Positions 1 through 8,633 of a stretch of 64,000 nt of DNA are shown in pieces. The position numbers were made by a program, and so were the translations under genes. This DNA is from JAFGUF01 sp040883315 (GTDB taxonomy: Bacteria; Bacillota; Clostridia; Christensenellales; UMGS416), in contig JBFLKU010000005.1 of NCBI GenBank assembly GCA_040883315.1, forward strand, positions 1-64,000, written 5' to 3'. The notes under the pieces were generated by a model that was not told the DNA's origin, did not search any database, and saw only the letters and a program-made list of their open reading frames with translations. Numbering within the stretch: the first letter of the stretch is position 1; each line of letters starts with the position of its first letter.

Positions 1-1579
1 AGCTAGCACACTGCCACCACGCAAATTGGCTCCTACTATATATGTACTCCAAGACAGTAAAGATGAAGATGATATTGAAAAATGCCTTATTGATGCAGGA
101 CTTTTGAATTTAGCAGAAAAAGAAAAACTCTTTGTTATTTTCCCGGTTGCAGGTCAAGATGGTTGGAACACAAGAGATAGTGAAGACAAGGCAAATGATT
201 TACAAGTAGTTAGTAAAATCATAGAAGCAGCGACTATGTGGTATCTATTCCCAGGAAACGAAAAATGCAATAGCTATATGATGGGAATGATAGGTATAAA
301 CAAAGGTACTGAATTTGCTAGTGTATTTGCATCAAAGCATTCGAAACATCTTTCATCTTTGCTTACCTTTGGAGGCAATTTAGAAAAAGAGGCAATGGAT
401 ATAGGCGAAGACGATTGCTCTATGTCCGTTTGGGCTGTTAATCCAAAAGGTGATGGATATCAGCTTTGGATGGAAAGAAACCATTTAAATGAAGAAAATA
501 CACTTTGCTATGGCGATACGAAAGAGTGGACTAATAGATTAAATAAGGCTAAAAGGCTTTTAATCACAACTCAGGCGAAAGAACAAACTGCAGGTATTAT
601 ATCAAGATACTGGTATGAAATACATAGCAAAACTTTTAGAATACCAGACACTAAAAACGGAAAGATATTCAGCATGACTCAGATGATGGATGAGTACAAT
701 CCATGCATATACAATAAAACTAAAATGTTGGGAGATAATAATTGGCATACTCACTCTTGGTATGAGTTTGTGCCAAAAAGTATTAGCCAAAATAGTGAGA
801 TTGAAAAGGATAAATTTCCTTTGGTAGTTGCTTTGCATGGAGGCGGCGACACACATGAAATTGCAGTCGCCATGTTCAAGTGGCACGAATTAGGCGAAAA
901 AGAAGGATTTATCACGGTGTATGCAAACGCATCAGATGATGACTCGTGGAACAGCATGCTATATAGCACTAGAGCAAGTGATATAGAATATCTTACTCGG
1001 CTTATTGAGCATATCACGGATAAATACCCTGTAGATAAATCTAGAATATATTTAAGCGGTTTTTCAAACGGAAGCGGAATGGCACAGGTGTTGTCTGCTC
1101 TAAGACCTGACTTGATAGCTGGACTAGTAGCATTCAACACGCGTTTTCCCATGCACGATGGAGTATATGAAGGTGCAAGGAAAGCTAAAGAAAAATACGA
1201 CTATAGAGTGCCGGTATTTTCTACATATGGCACAAAGGACGCTGAATATCCGCCTCGAGAAGGCAGCGGACAATTTTCCCAAATGACGTTTTGGAAGTGG
1301 TATAATAATATAGAAGCAAAGCCATTGAACGGAGACGACAAGAGCGGCGCTGGCACAGCAGGAGACTGCGTTGTCACGCTTGGTGAACCTAGCAATGGGG
1401 AAAAGGGCGAAATGACATGGCATCAGTACTACAGTATGGATAATCCTTCGATTAATTATTATAATTATACGGTGGTGCAGGGCTTGCCTCACACCGTGGA
1501 ACAAAGACTTATACCGACAGCTTGGGAATTTATAAAGAAATTCTCCAGAAGAGAAGATGGATTACTAAAAATAGATTAA
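1..1579 (+). CDS. PHB-depolymerase/LpqC-like esterase, 5'-truncated by window edge
   Basis: The frame is open to the first base of the window, so the true start lies upstream; the TTG at 26 is only the first possible start inside. The C-terminal half is an alpha/beta hydrolase of the PHB depolymerase/acetyl- and feruloyl-esterase type. It has an oxyanion-type HGGGD segment near base 840, a GFSNGSG nucleophile elbow with the serine codon at 1064-1066, and a late histidine in QGLPHTV. The N-terminal part looks like a second, degenerate hydrolase-like domain without an obvious elbow. No signal peptide is visible because the N-terminus is missing. It is followed 28 bp later by another esterase and then a GH51 enzyme, so removal of acyl decorations from plant oligosaccharides is the likely job. 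Substrate is inferred. Confidence 0.75.
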   Translation, partial: ASTLPPRKLAPTIYVLQDSKDEDDIEKCLIDAGLLNLAEKEKLFVIFPVAGQDGWNTRDSEDKANDLQVVSKIIEAATMWYLFPGNEKCNSYMMGMIGINKGTEFASVFASKHSKHLSSLLTFGGNLEKEAMDIGEDDCSMSVWAVNPKGDGYQLWMERNHLNEENTLCYGDTKEWTNRLNKAKRLLITTQAKEQTAGIISRYWYEIHSKTFRIPDTKNGKIFSMTQMMDEYNPCIYNKTKMLGDNNWHTHSWYEFVPKSISQNSEIEKDKFPLVVALHGGGDTHEIAVAMFKWHELGEKEGFITVYANASDDDSWNSMLYSTRASDIEYLTRLIEHITDKYPVDKSRIYLSGFSNGSGMAQVLSALRPDLIAGLVAFNTRFPMHDGVYEGARKAKEKYDYRVPVFSTYGTKDAEYPPREGSGQFSQMTFWKWYNNIEAKPLNGDDKSGAGTAGDCVVTLGEPSNGEKGEMTWHQYYSMDNPSINYYNYTVVQGLPHTVEQRLIPTAWEFIKKFSRREDGLLKID

Positions 1580-1607
1580 AAAGACATAATGCATAGGAGA
1601 GAAAAAA

Positions 1608-2480
1608 ATGAGTACTATGAGATTTAACTATAGAAGCCAGGCAATAGGAAAATATGTAGATGTTACAGTTGTGTATCCTACAGATAATTTATCATATTAC
1701 GACCCGACTGAGCAAAAAAAACATCATATTCTACCGAATGAGAAAAAGAAGATGCCTTATAAGCAGGGAATGAAATTCCAAACTATATATTTGATTCATG
1801 GTGGTGGAGATGACGACAGCCTGACATATCGCTACACAAATGCAGAAAGGTATGCTCAGGAAAACAATGTGATGCTCGTTACACCCAATGTGGCAAATAG
1901 CTTTGGAGTGAATACCAATTATGGTGTAGAATACTCCACATTTATAACTCAGGAGCTGCCCAAAGTGGTGCAGAGCTTGTTTGCATCCTCTGAAAAAAGA
2001 GAAGATAATTTTATAGTTGGCTATGCAATGGGCGGCAATGTTGCGCTGGCTAATGCATTAATTCATCCTGAAGTGTATAATACATGTGTAGATATATCTG
2101 GCGGCATAGGAATGACAGTGAACACGGATACATTGAAGAGGGAATTAGACAGCGATCATTTTAAAAACAATTTTCCTTTGTATAATTCAACATTCGGAAA
2201 ATCTGAAATGTTGGAAGAATCTAAGCACAATCTATATCGTATAGCAAAGAAAAACCTAGATGAAGGTATACAAGTGCCGGACTTTCATATAATAGTAGGA
2301 AGCGATGAATTCATATTCGACAGAGTAAAGGCAGACGCTGACACAATGAAAGAAATAGGATATAAAGTAGAATATACATGCTATGATGGCTATGACCATG
2401 ATTTTGTGTTTTGGGATATGATTCTTAAAAAGCTTTTTGATGAAATATTGCCGCTAAAGAGAGAGCCGATATATAAATAA
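1608..2480 (+). CDS. esterase D/feruloyl esterase-like protein, nucleophile Ser replaced by Ala
   Basis: This is a 290-residue alpha/beta hydrolase of the putative-esterase (Esterase D) family. It starts at ATG after an AGGAGAG ribosome site and has no signal peptide. An IHGGGDD oxyanion segment lies near residue 64 and a late YDHDF carries the expected histidine. The nucleophile elbow, normally G-x-S-x-G-G, reads G-Y-A-M-G-G: codon 140 (bases 2025-2027) is GCA, alanine. The rest of the fold appears intact, with no frameshift or stop. It may be a non-hydrolytic binding protein or may use another residue. It lies between the truncated esterase and the arabinofuranosidase, with short gaps (28 and 68 bp), so probably one operon. 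Confidence 0.7.
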   Translation: MSTMRFNYRSQAIGKYVDVTVVYPTDNLSYYDPTEQKKHHILPNEKKKMPYKQGMKFQTIYLIHGGGDDDSLTYRYTNAERYAQENNVMLVTPNVANSFGVNTNYGVEYSTFITQELPKVVQSLFASSEKREDNFIVGYAMGGNVALANALIHPEVYNTCVDISGGIGMTVNTDTLKRELDSDHFKNNFPLYNSTFGKSEMLEESKHNLYRIAKKNLDEGIQVPDFHIIVGSDEFIFDRVKADADTMKEIGYKVEYTCYDGYDHDFVFWDMILKKLFDEILPLKREPIYK

Positions 2481-2548
2481 CGAATGCAAGATGATAATAC
2501 TAAATATATTATCTCATAATATTTAAATATAGATTTAGGAGAATCTTT

Positions 2549-4060
2549 ATGAAAAAAGCAAAAATGATAATTGATAAATCTTTTGAAGCTGCAGAAATAG
2601 ACCCAAGGCTCTATGGTTCTTTTGTTGAGCATTTGGGAAGAGCAGTTTATGAAGGGATATATCAGCTAGGTCATTTTTCAGCAGACGAGGAAGGATTCCG
2701 CAAAGATGTGCTGGAGATGGTAAAGGAGCTAAATGTTCCTGTTATCAGATATCCGGGCGGCAACTATGTGTCGAATTTTTTCTGGGAAGACAGCGTAGGA
2801 CCGACCAGAAGCAAGCGCCTGGATTTGGCGTGGCGAACTCTGGAGACCAACGAAATAGGAATTAATGAGTTTGCATCATGGTGCAAAAAAGCAAACAGCC
2901 AAGTGATGATGGCAGTTAATCTGGGCACAAGAGGCGTGGCAGATGCATGCAATTTGCTGGAATACTGTAATCACCCATCTGGTACAAAATATAGCGACAT
3001 GCGGATATCTCACGGCGTAAAAGAGCCCCATAACATTAAAGTATGGTGCCTTGGCAATGAGATGGACGGAGTATGGCAGATTGGCTCGAAAACCGCAGAA
3101 GAATACGGCAGACTGGCGGCTGAGACAGCAAAAGCCATGAAGCAAATTGACCCTAGTATAGAGCTGGTTTCATGTGGCAGCTCCGGTAGCTTTATGGAAA
3201 CATTTCCAGAGTGGGAGGCCATCACTTTGGAGCATACATATGATTATGTTGATTATATATCTTTGCATCATTATTTTGGAAACAGTGATAATGATACAGC
3301 AGACTATTTGGCTTCGTCTATAAAAATGGATGAGTTTATTAAAACTGTTATTTCGACATGTGATTATATTCAGGCTAAGAAAAGAAGCAAAAAGAAAATG
3401 ATGCTTAGCTTTGATGAATGGAATGTATGGTTCCACTCCAATGAAAGCGACGAGGACACCATGAAAAACAAGCCTTGGCAGATAGCCCCGCACCTTTTGG
3501 AAGACAATTATACTTTTGAAGATGCACTAATGGTTGGTTTGTTGATGATTACGCTGATAAAAAACAGCGATAGAGTGAAGATGGCGTGTCTGGCACAGCT
3601 TGTGAACGTGATTGCCCCTATAATGACAGAAACGGATGGACCTGCTTGGAAGCAGACCATTTACTATCCATTTTTGCATGCGTCAGCTTTTGCAAGAGGA
3701 GTAGTATTGAGAACAATCAATAATTCTCCAAAGCATGATACAAAAAACTATACAGACGTAAATGATTTAGAAGCTGTTACAGTGTTTAATGAAGATGCTG
3801 AAGAGCTGACTATATTCGCAGTGAATAGGAATTTGGAAGATGAGATAATACTGGAAAGCAGCTTGAACGGATTTAGCGAATATGAAATTGCTGAGCATAT
3901 TGTTTTGGAAAGCGATGACTTAAAGGCGGTGAACAGCAAAAGTGCACAGAATATATCGCCATCAAATAATAACACTACGAAAATCAGCGACGAGATACTG
4001 ACAAGCATTATAAACAAAGCCTCATGGAATGTTATAAGACTAAAGAAACTTAAGAATTGA
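2549..4060 (+). CDS. abfA: GH51 alpha-L-arabinofuranosidase
   Basis: At 503 residues this has the usual length for intracellular GH51 enzymes that release terminal L-arabinose from arabinoxylan or arabinan oligosaccharides. The acid/base glutamate is E171 in the CLGNEMDG motif and the nucleophile is E290 in SFDEWNVW. The N-terminal signature RLYGSFVEHLGR and the RYPGGNYVS strand are clear. There is no signal peptide, so it acts in the cytoplasm on imported oligosaccharides. ATG start follows TAGGAGAA. It is the last gene of the esterase cluster and is followed by a strong terminator. The gene symbol follows common use for the family. Confidence 0.93.
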   Translation: MKKAKMIIDKSFEAAEIDPRLYGSFVEHLGRAVYEGIYQLGHFSADEEGFRKDVLEMVKELNVPVIRYPGGNYVSNFFWEDSVGPTRSKRLDLAWRTLETNEIGINEFASWCKKANSQVMMAVNLGTRGVADACNLLEYCNHPSGTKYSDMRISHGVKEPHNIKVWCLGNEMDGVWQIGSKTAEEYGRLAAETAKAMKQIDPSIELVSCGSSGSFMETFPEWEAITLEHTYDYVDYISLHHYFGNSDNDTADYLASSIKMDEFIKTVISTCDYIQAKKRSKKKMMLSFDEWNVWFHSNESDEDTMKNKPWQIAPHLLEDNYTFEDALMVGLLMITLIKNSDRVKMACLAQLVNVIAPIMTETDGPAWKQTIYYPFLHASAFARGVVLRTINNSPKHDTKNYTDVNDLEAVTVFNEDAEELTIFAVNRNLEDEIILESSLNGFSEYEIAEHIVLESDDLKAVNSKSAQNISPSNNNTTKISDEILTSIINKASWNVIRLKKLKN

Positions 4061-4083
4061 GTGGTTTAGATTATGCAGTTAAC

Positions 4084-4110
4084 AAAAGTGACCTTTAAGG
4101 TCACTTTTTT
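4084..4110 (+). terminator. Rho-independent terminator after GH51 gene
   Basis: A 10-bp perfect stem (AAAAGTGACC / GGTCACTTTT) with a 5-nt loop is followed by a T run. Confidence 0.85.
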
Positions 4111-4129
4111 GTATGTATACTTTAGTTGC

Positions 4130-4735
4130 ATTTTGCGAACGAAGAGAGTAAAAGGAAATACCTCGGCTGTGCCGGGGGAGAGAGTTCTTAAGATAAAAGG
4201 AAACCTACTGTGGTAAAATGATATAAGTTTGTCAACTGCATCAAAAGAAAATAAGGTTATCCATTGGATAAGAATAGTTTAGCACACAAGGTGGGAATGT
4301 AAATATCACATAATGTTTGCAAGGAAATATAGAAGACAGATAGTACACGGTAGATTAAAAACGGATATCGGAAAGATACTGCGAGAATTGTGTGACAGAA
4401 AAGGAATAGAGATAATCGAAGCAAAACTATGTACGGATCACATACATATGTTTATAAGGATACCACTGAAGTATAGTATTTCAAAAATAATTTGATATAT
4501 AAAAGGAAAGAGCAGCCTGATGATATTCGACAGGCACGAGAATTTGAAATATAAATACGGAATCAAGCATTTCTAGCGCAGAGGATATTATGTTGATGCT
4601 GTAGGCGAAAATGCAGAGAAAATACAGGAATACACAAGAAAATAGCTACAGGAAGATAACGTAGCAGACCAGACAAGCATGAAAGAATACATAGACTCGT
4701 TTACGGGTGATTCGGTAAACAAAGGCAAATAAAAA
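4130..4735 (+). mobile_element. decayed IS200-type insertion sequence
   Basis: The interval contains a broken Y1 transposase (4264-4732). About 90 bp upstream is a compact GC-rich hairpin (CCTCGGC 4161-4167, loop TGT, GCCGGGG 4171-4177), which resembles the subterminal hairpin at the left end of IS200/IS605 elements. No accessory TnpB gene is present, as is typical of IS200 itself. Boundaries are approximate because these elements lack inverted repeats and target duplications; the right end was not resolved. Confidence 0.65.
4264..4732 (+). pseudogene. tnpA: IS200-family Y1 transposase (TnpA), inactivated
   Basis: Reading TTG GAT AAG AAT AGT from 4264 gives the usual N-terminus of IS200 transposases. 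After codon AAG near 4290 the frame must shift to continue as W-E-C-K-Y-H-I-M-F (a 2-nt loss). From there one frame runs to TAA at 4730-4732 and carries the HUH motif (D-H-I-H-M), K-G-K-S-S-L-M-I-F and R-R-G-Y-Y-V-D. Three in-frame nonsense codons interrupt it: TGA at 4493 where Gly is expected, TAG where Trp is expected before RRGYY, and TAG where the conserved Gln four residues after the catalytic Tyr (QEYTRK) is expected. Each is one base from the expected codon. It cannot make an active transposase. Confidence 0.85.
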
Positions 4736-4921
4736 GCTTCTTGTAGGGCAGCGATTCATGCAAAAATTCCATATAAACATATAAAAAGAAAATAATACAG
4801 CAAAAAGTGGCAAGGGTTAGAACAAATTGTGTATATTTCGGTAAAAATATAGATATATAGTTATTCGGATGATAGAATATAGTAATTAATACTAAATTAT
4901 ATGGTAAGGAATAATAAATTA

Positions 4922-6016
4922 ATGAAAACATCAAATATGAAAAACTTAATAATTGGTAATCTAAAAGCTAGGCTCCCAATCATTCAAGGCGGAATGGGAA
5001 TAGGTGTATCGCTGGATAGATTGGTTTCAGCCGTAGCAAACAAAGGCGGCATAGGAGTGCTGGCGGCGGCAGGAATAGGCATGGAAGAGCCAGACTACTA
5101 CGCAAACTTTGCAGAGGCAAATATACGTGCATTAAGAAAACAAATAAGAAAAATAAGAGATATGACCGATGGCATAATAGGTGTGAATATAATGGTGGCA
5201 CTTTCGAATTTTTCGGATATGGTCAAAACAGCAATTGAAGAAGAAGTGGATATCATCTTTTCTGGTGCTGGTCTGCCATTAAGCCTGCCTGAATTTTTAA
5301 AGAGCAATAAAAAGACTAAACTAGTACCAATAGTATCATCTGGGAAAGCAGCAAGAGTGATATCCAAAAGGTGGATAAGCCAGTATAATTACGCACCTGA
5401 TGCAATAGTGGTGGAAGGGCCGATGGCAGGCGGACATCTGGGATTTAAAACTTCACAGCTAGATGATGAAAAATTTTCTCTCAAAAATCTAGTATTGGAT
5501 GTTATCAGCCAAATAAGACCAATAGAAGAGGAAGCCAAAAAAGACATTCCTGTAATAGCCGGCGGAGGAATATATACAGGAGAGGATATATTTGAAATTA
5601 TGCAGGCTGGTGCATCCGGCGTGCAGATGGGAACTAGATTTGTGGCAACGGTGGAATGCGATGCAGCAGATGAATTTAAGCAAAGCTATATAGATGCTAA
5701 AAAAGAAGATATAGGAATAATAAAAAGCCCTGTTGGTATGCCGGGCAGAGCTATAATGAATGACTTTATCAGAAGCTCTATAGCTGGGGAGAAAACACCT
5801 TTCAAGTGTCCATACCACTGCATAGTAACATGTGACTATAAAAATAGCCCATACTGCATTGCACTGGCATTGGCAAATGCGCAAAAGGGCAATATGAAAA
5901 ATGGATTTGCCTTCGCAGGAGAGAATGCATACAGAACAGAAAAGATAATAACGGTGAATGAATTGATTGATACTCTGGAAAGTGAGTATGAAGAAGCATT
6001 TCAACTTAATCAGTAA
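4922..6016 (+). CDS. nitronate monooxygenase / NAD(P)H-dependent flavin oxidoreductase
   Basis: This is a TIM-barrel FMN enzyme of the 2-nitropropane dioxygenase family, related to FabK enoyl-ACP reductases. The N-terminus has IQGGMGIGVS, the middle has the GPMAGGHLG loop with the family histidine, and phosphate-binding segments IAGGGIYTG and GVQMGTRF follow. A C-terminal cysteine-rich block (CPYHCIVTCDYKNSPYC) is typical of clostridial members. An in-frame ATG at 4901 lacks a ribosome site, whereas the ATG at 4922 follows TAAGGA, so 4922 is chosen. It is monocistronic and ends at a terminator shared with the convergent dipeptidase. Physiological substrate is unknown; alkyl nitronate detoxification is the family-level guess. 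Confidence 0.85.
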   Translation: MKTSNMKNLIIGNLKARLPIIQGGMGIGVSLDRLVSAVANKGGIGVLAAAGIGMEEPDYYANFAEANIRALRKQIRKIRDMTDGIIGVNIMVALSNFSDMVKTAIEEEVDIIFSGAGLPLSLPEFLKSNKKTKLVPIVSSGKAARVISKRWISQYNYAPDAIVVEGPMAGGHLGFKTSQLDDEKFSLKNLVLDVISQIRPIEEEAKKDIPVIAGGGIYTGEDIFEIMQAGASGVQMGTRFVATVECDAADEFKQSYIDAKKEDIGIIKSPVGMPGRAIMNDFIRSSIAGEKTPFKCPYHCIVTCDYKNSPYCIALALANAQKGNMKNGFAFAGENAYRTEKIITVNELIDTLESEYEEAFQLNQ

Positions 6017-6076
6017 AAATAGGATATAAACAACCTAGAATAAATCCTACAGAGAACATAACGGTAGAAATATAAA

Positions 6077-6104
6077 AGAGGCTATTAAATATTTAATAGC
6101 CTCT
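6077..6104. terminator. bidirectional terminator, perfect 28-bp palindrome
   Basis: The arms AGAGGCTATTAAAT and ATTTAATAGCCTCT are perfectly complementary. T-rich tracts follow on the plus strand and weaker ones on the minus strand. It lies between the convergent oxidoreductase and dipeptidase genes. Confidence 0.85.
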
Positions 6105-6110
6105 AGTTTT

Positions 6111-7472
6111 TTATTTTGCTAATGAATACAGACAATGTGCATACAGTCTTGCAGCCTTCAGCAGCTCGTCTACATCTGCAAATTCATTGATGGTGTGTGC
6201 GCCGCCGGCTTTTCCGCCTGGGAATTTCGGACCAAATGCTACAGCAGCAGGCAGGCATCTGGCATATGTTCCGCCGCCCATTGATACAGGCTCGCTGGAT
6301 GCGTCTCCGGTAATCTCTCTATATAGAGATTGCAGCGTACTGACCAAGAATCCATCCTTTGGTGCATAAAGCCCTTCGCTGGCAAATATATGTGTCAGTT
6401 TAAAATTATTAAGAGCAGTTTTAAGCTTTTCTAAAAGCTCTTTATAGTCTAATGTTACGGGATGGCGAATATCAAACTGAGAAATTATTTTGTTATCCTT
6501 CATTTTGATTACTCCGTGATTTAGCGTTAGTGCACCCGTAGCCTCATCTTTGCAGTCTATTCCAATTCCGCTCCCGTCTGTTGCGGATAGCCCTGCTGCC
6601 AGTTCAGCAATAAATGGCTTTGCAGCATCGCCATCGGGCAATATTCCTGCTAGTTCCTTCATCAGTATGCTTATAGCGTTTTCAGCCTTTTCCGGCAGTG
6701 ATGCATGTCCTGCAATTCCTTTTGCCGTAATTGTTAAAATATCGCCTTCAAGCTTATATTCCACTTTGTCATTGTTTTCAGGCTGAGCACTGTATTTTAT
6801 TTGTGCAGTTGCTTTATTCGGAACGGCATTTGTAGCTGTTCCTCCGCTCAATGACACAAGTATTGTATCACCTTCAATTTTCCCTTCAAAATCTCCGTGA
6901 ATAATGTTTTTTTCTGCAAATATCACGGGGAAATCCGCATCTGGTGAAAAGGCGTATGTTGGTGCGCCAGCTACTTTCATATAGTGCTCCATGTCGCTCA
7001 TGCCTGTTTCCTCGTCGCAGCCAAGTATCAGCTTGATGGTTTTGCTCATTTTCACGTCAGCGTCTATTAGTGATTTTATTGCATATAGTGCAGCAATAGC
7101 AGGGCCTTTGTCGTCTATAACTCCGCGTCCGTAAATAAGAGAGCCTTCCATTTCTCCTGCGAATGGAGGATAGTCCCATCCTTCGCCGGCTGGTACTATG
7201 TCCAGATGACTGAGTGTGCCGATGGATTCTTCACCGTCACCATAGCATGCATCCATGCAGTAGTAGTCATAGTTTGTGGTTTTTAGCCCGGCATCAGCAC
7301 ATAGCTCCATCATAAAATCCAGTGCCTTCGCCACTTCTTCACCAAATGGTTTATTATCTACAGCTTTTGCATTCACTGAATTGAATGAAAGCAGCTTTTG
7401 TAGATCTTTAATGAAATTGTCTCTATTATCTTCTAAATATTTTGTAATTTTTTCGTCTAGTTTCCTATCCAT
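6111..7472 (-). CDS. pepV: M20 family dipeptidase (PepV/Sapep type)
   Basis: This 453-residue metallopeptidase is of the usual PepV/Sapep length and hydrolyses dipeptides with a wide specificity in the cytoplasm. Visible di-zinc ligands are H89 and D91 in SHLDIVPAG, the bridging Asp in VIDDKGP (120-121), the catalytic Glu pair in DEETG (154-155), Asp in SPDADFP, and a C-terminal His in GGAHTINEF. The inserted lid/dimer domain occupies roughly residues 200-330. The start follows AAAGGAGAAAAAG. It is monocistronic, with its own promoter in the gap upstream. Confidence 0.92.
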   Translation of the reverse strand: MDRKLDEKITKYLEDNRDNFIKDLQKLLSFNSVNAKAVDNKPFGEEVAKALDFMMELCADAGLKTTNYDYYCMDACYGDGEESIGTLSHLDIVPAGEGWDYPPFAGEMEGSLIYGRGVIDDKGPAIAALYAIKSLIDADVKMSKTIKLILGCDEETGMSDMEHYMKVAGAPTYAFSPDADFPVIFAEKNIIHGDFEGKIEGDTILVSLSGGTATNAVPNKATAQIKYSAQPENNDKVEYKLEGDILTITAKGIAGHASLPEKAENAISILMKELAGILPDGDAAKPFIAELAAGLSATDGSGIGIDCKDEATGALTLNHGVIKMKDNKIISQFDIRHPVTLDYKELLEKLKTALNNFKLTHIFASEGLYAPKDGFLVSTLQSLYREITGDASSEPVSMGGGTYARCLPAAVAFGPKFPGGKAGGAHTINEFADVDELLKAARLYAHCLYSLAK

Positions 7473-7552
7473 CTTTTTCTCCTTTATATGTAACTATAAA
7501 TTTTATTATAGTTTATATATTAATTTAATTCAACAAAATCAGATTTGGTTTG

Positions 7553-8293
7553 CTAATATTTTCTTTCACACATATACATTATAGAATACGACTGTCCTTT
7601 GTTTTCATCCGGCCATGCATACACTCTGGCATAGTAGTACATGTCACCTGTATCTGGAGACATTTTTTTGGCATATTCATTGTCCAGATTTAGGTCTCTG
7701 ATTGCTCTGGCTTGGTTTCTATATAACTGAGCAGATGTGGGCTGATACAGTACTCGCTTTATTTGAAATCCGCATTCTACTAGCATTTCAGTCATGTTGT
7801 TTTCTTGGAATTTATGCAGATGAAATGGGTTTATCACTTTGCCGTTTTCATCTGTCTTTTCGAAGTCACCATTTGGAACCGACACGAAAAGAAGCCCTTT
7901 GTTTTTTAGGCAGCTCGATATAATTGATAAAAACTTTTTTGGGTTTTCCAGATGCTCCAATGTCTCAAAGCAGACAACGGTTTCTAGCTTTTTACCTTGC
8001 TCTATTGGAATGATAAAATCATCAGCGTCTAAATCTGATTGAATATATGAGATATTATCTTTGATATATTGCTTAAATGGAGGATTTTTGTCTAGGCCAA
8101 TCACTGTGTCTGCATACTTTGCAATTTCCACGGTGCCGTATCCGCTGCCGCATGCCGCATCCAGCACATATTTTGCCCTTCGCTTGCGTATCTGTTCGCT
8201 GGCATATATGTAGCGTGCCAAATGCTCACAGCGAATAAAATATGAAACAGACTCATCAGATATATCGATAAATTCTAAATCGTCGCCCTGCAT
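7553..8293 (-). CDS. class I SAM-dependent methyltransferase
   Basis: A 246-residue Rossmann-fold methyltransferase. Motif I is LDAACGSGYGT, followed by the acidic end of strand 2 (GLDKN), and the post-motif segment CFETLEHLENP is typical of the UbiE/Methyltransf_11-23 group. The substrate cannot be read from the sequence. Its start codon shares one base with the stop of the upstream UPF0291 gene (TGATG), indicating translational coupling. Confidence 0.85.
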   Translation of the reverse strand: MQGDDLEFIDISDESVSYFIRCEHLARYIYASEQIRKRRAKYVLDAACGSGYGTVEIAKYADTVIGLDKNPPFKQYIKDNISYIQSDLDADDFIIPIEQGKKLETVVCFETLEHLENPKKFLSIISSCLKNKGLLFVSVPNGDFEKTDENGKVINPFHLHKFQENNMTEMLVECGFQIKRVLYQPTSAQLYRNQARAIRDLNLDNEYAKKMSPDTGDMYYYARVYAWPDENKGQSYSIMYMCERKY

Positions 8294-8517
8294 CAGTTTT
8301 TTCCTCTTGGCTTTGGATGATGCACTAATTTGTGCTTGGTTCCGTCCGGGTTTTGTATCACGGTGTTATCCAGTATGGATTTCATGTTATTTCTAAATGA
8401 ATTAATATATATCTGGCGCAGCTCCTGCTGTTCCGCTGATTCCTCGGCAGTCAGCCCTTCGCTGCGAGATTTTCTTGCCAATTCGTTTATTCTTTCAATT
8501 TGTTTTTCAGTTACCAT
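8293..8517 (-). CDS. UPF0291/DUF896 family small protein (YnzC-like)
   Basis: This 74-residue protein matches the YnzC family pattern: I-x-R-I-N-E-L-A near the start, then EE-x-A-E-Q-Q-E-L-R-Q-x-Y and an F-R-x-N-M-K helix. In Bacillus the relative is a small helical-hairpin protein linked to the SOS-induced yneA operon, but its role is unclear. The ATG follows GAGGACAAA. It is coupled by a one-base overlap to the methyltransferase, an association without an obvious explanation. Confidence 0.88.
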   Translation of the reverse strand: MVTEKQIERINELARKSRSEGLTAEESAEQQELRQIYINSFRNNMKSILDNTVIQNPDGTKHKLVHHPKPRGKN

Positions 8518-8596
8518 TTTGTCCTCGATTAATTATTAATATATGTAAAATACTATACTTATTATATAATGCTTTGTCAACAAATCGAAAATATAA

Positions 8597-8631
8597 AAAT
8601 CACTTAAACTTTCGCTTAGGTGATTTGATAA
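8597..8631 (-). terminator. terminator of the GNAT-acetolactate synthase operon
   Basis: On the minus strand an 11-bp stem (one G-T pair) is formed by bases 8616-8626 and 8597-8607 and is followed by a T-rich run. It lies just past the stop codon of the acetolactate synthase gene. Confidence 0.75.
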
Positions 8632-8633
8632 CT

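Noticed and set aside
4701..4934. 77-codon minus-strand open frame after the IS200 remnant
   Set aside because: It has no ribosome site, overlaps the start of the oxidoreductase gene and has an AT-driven hydrophobic composition.
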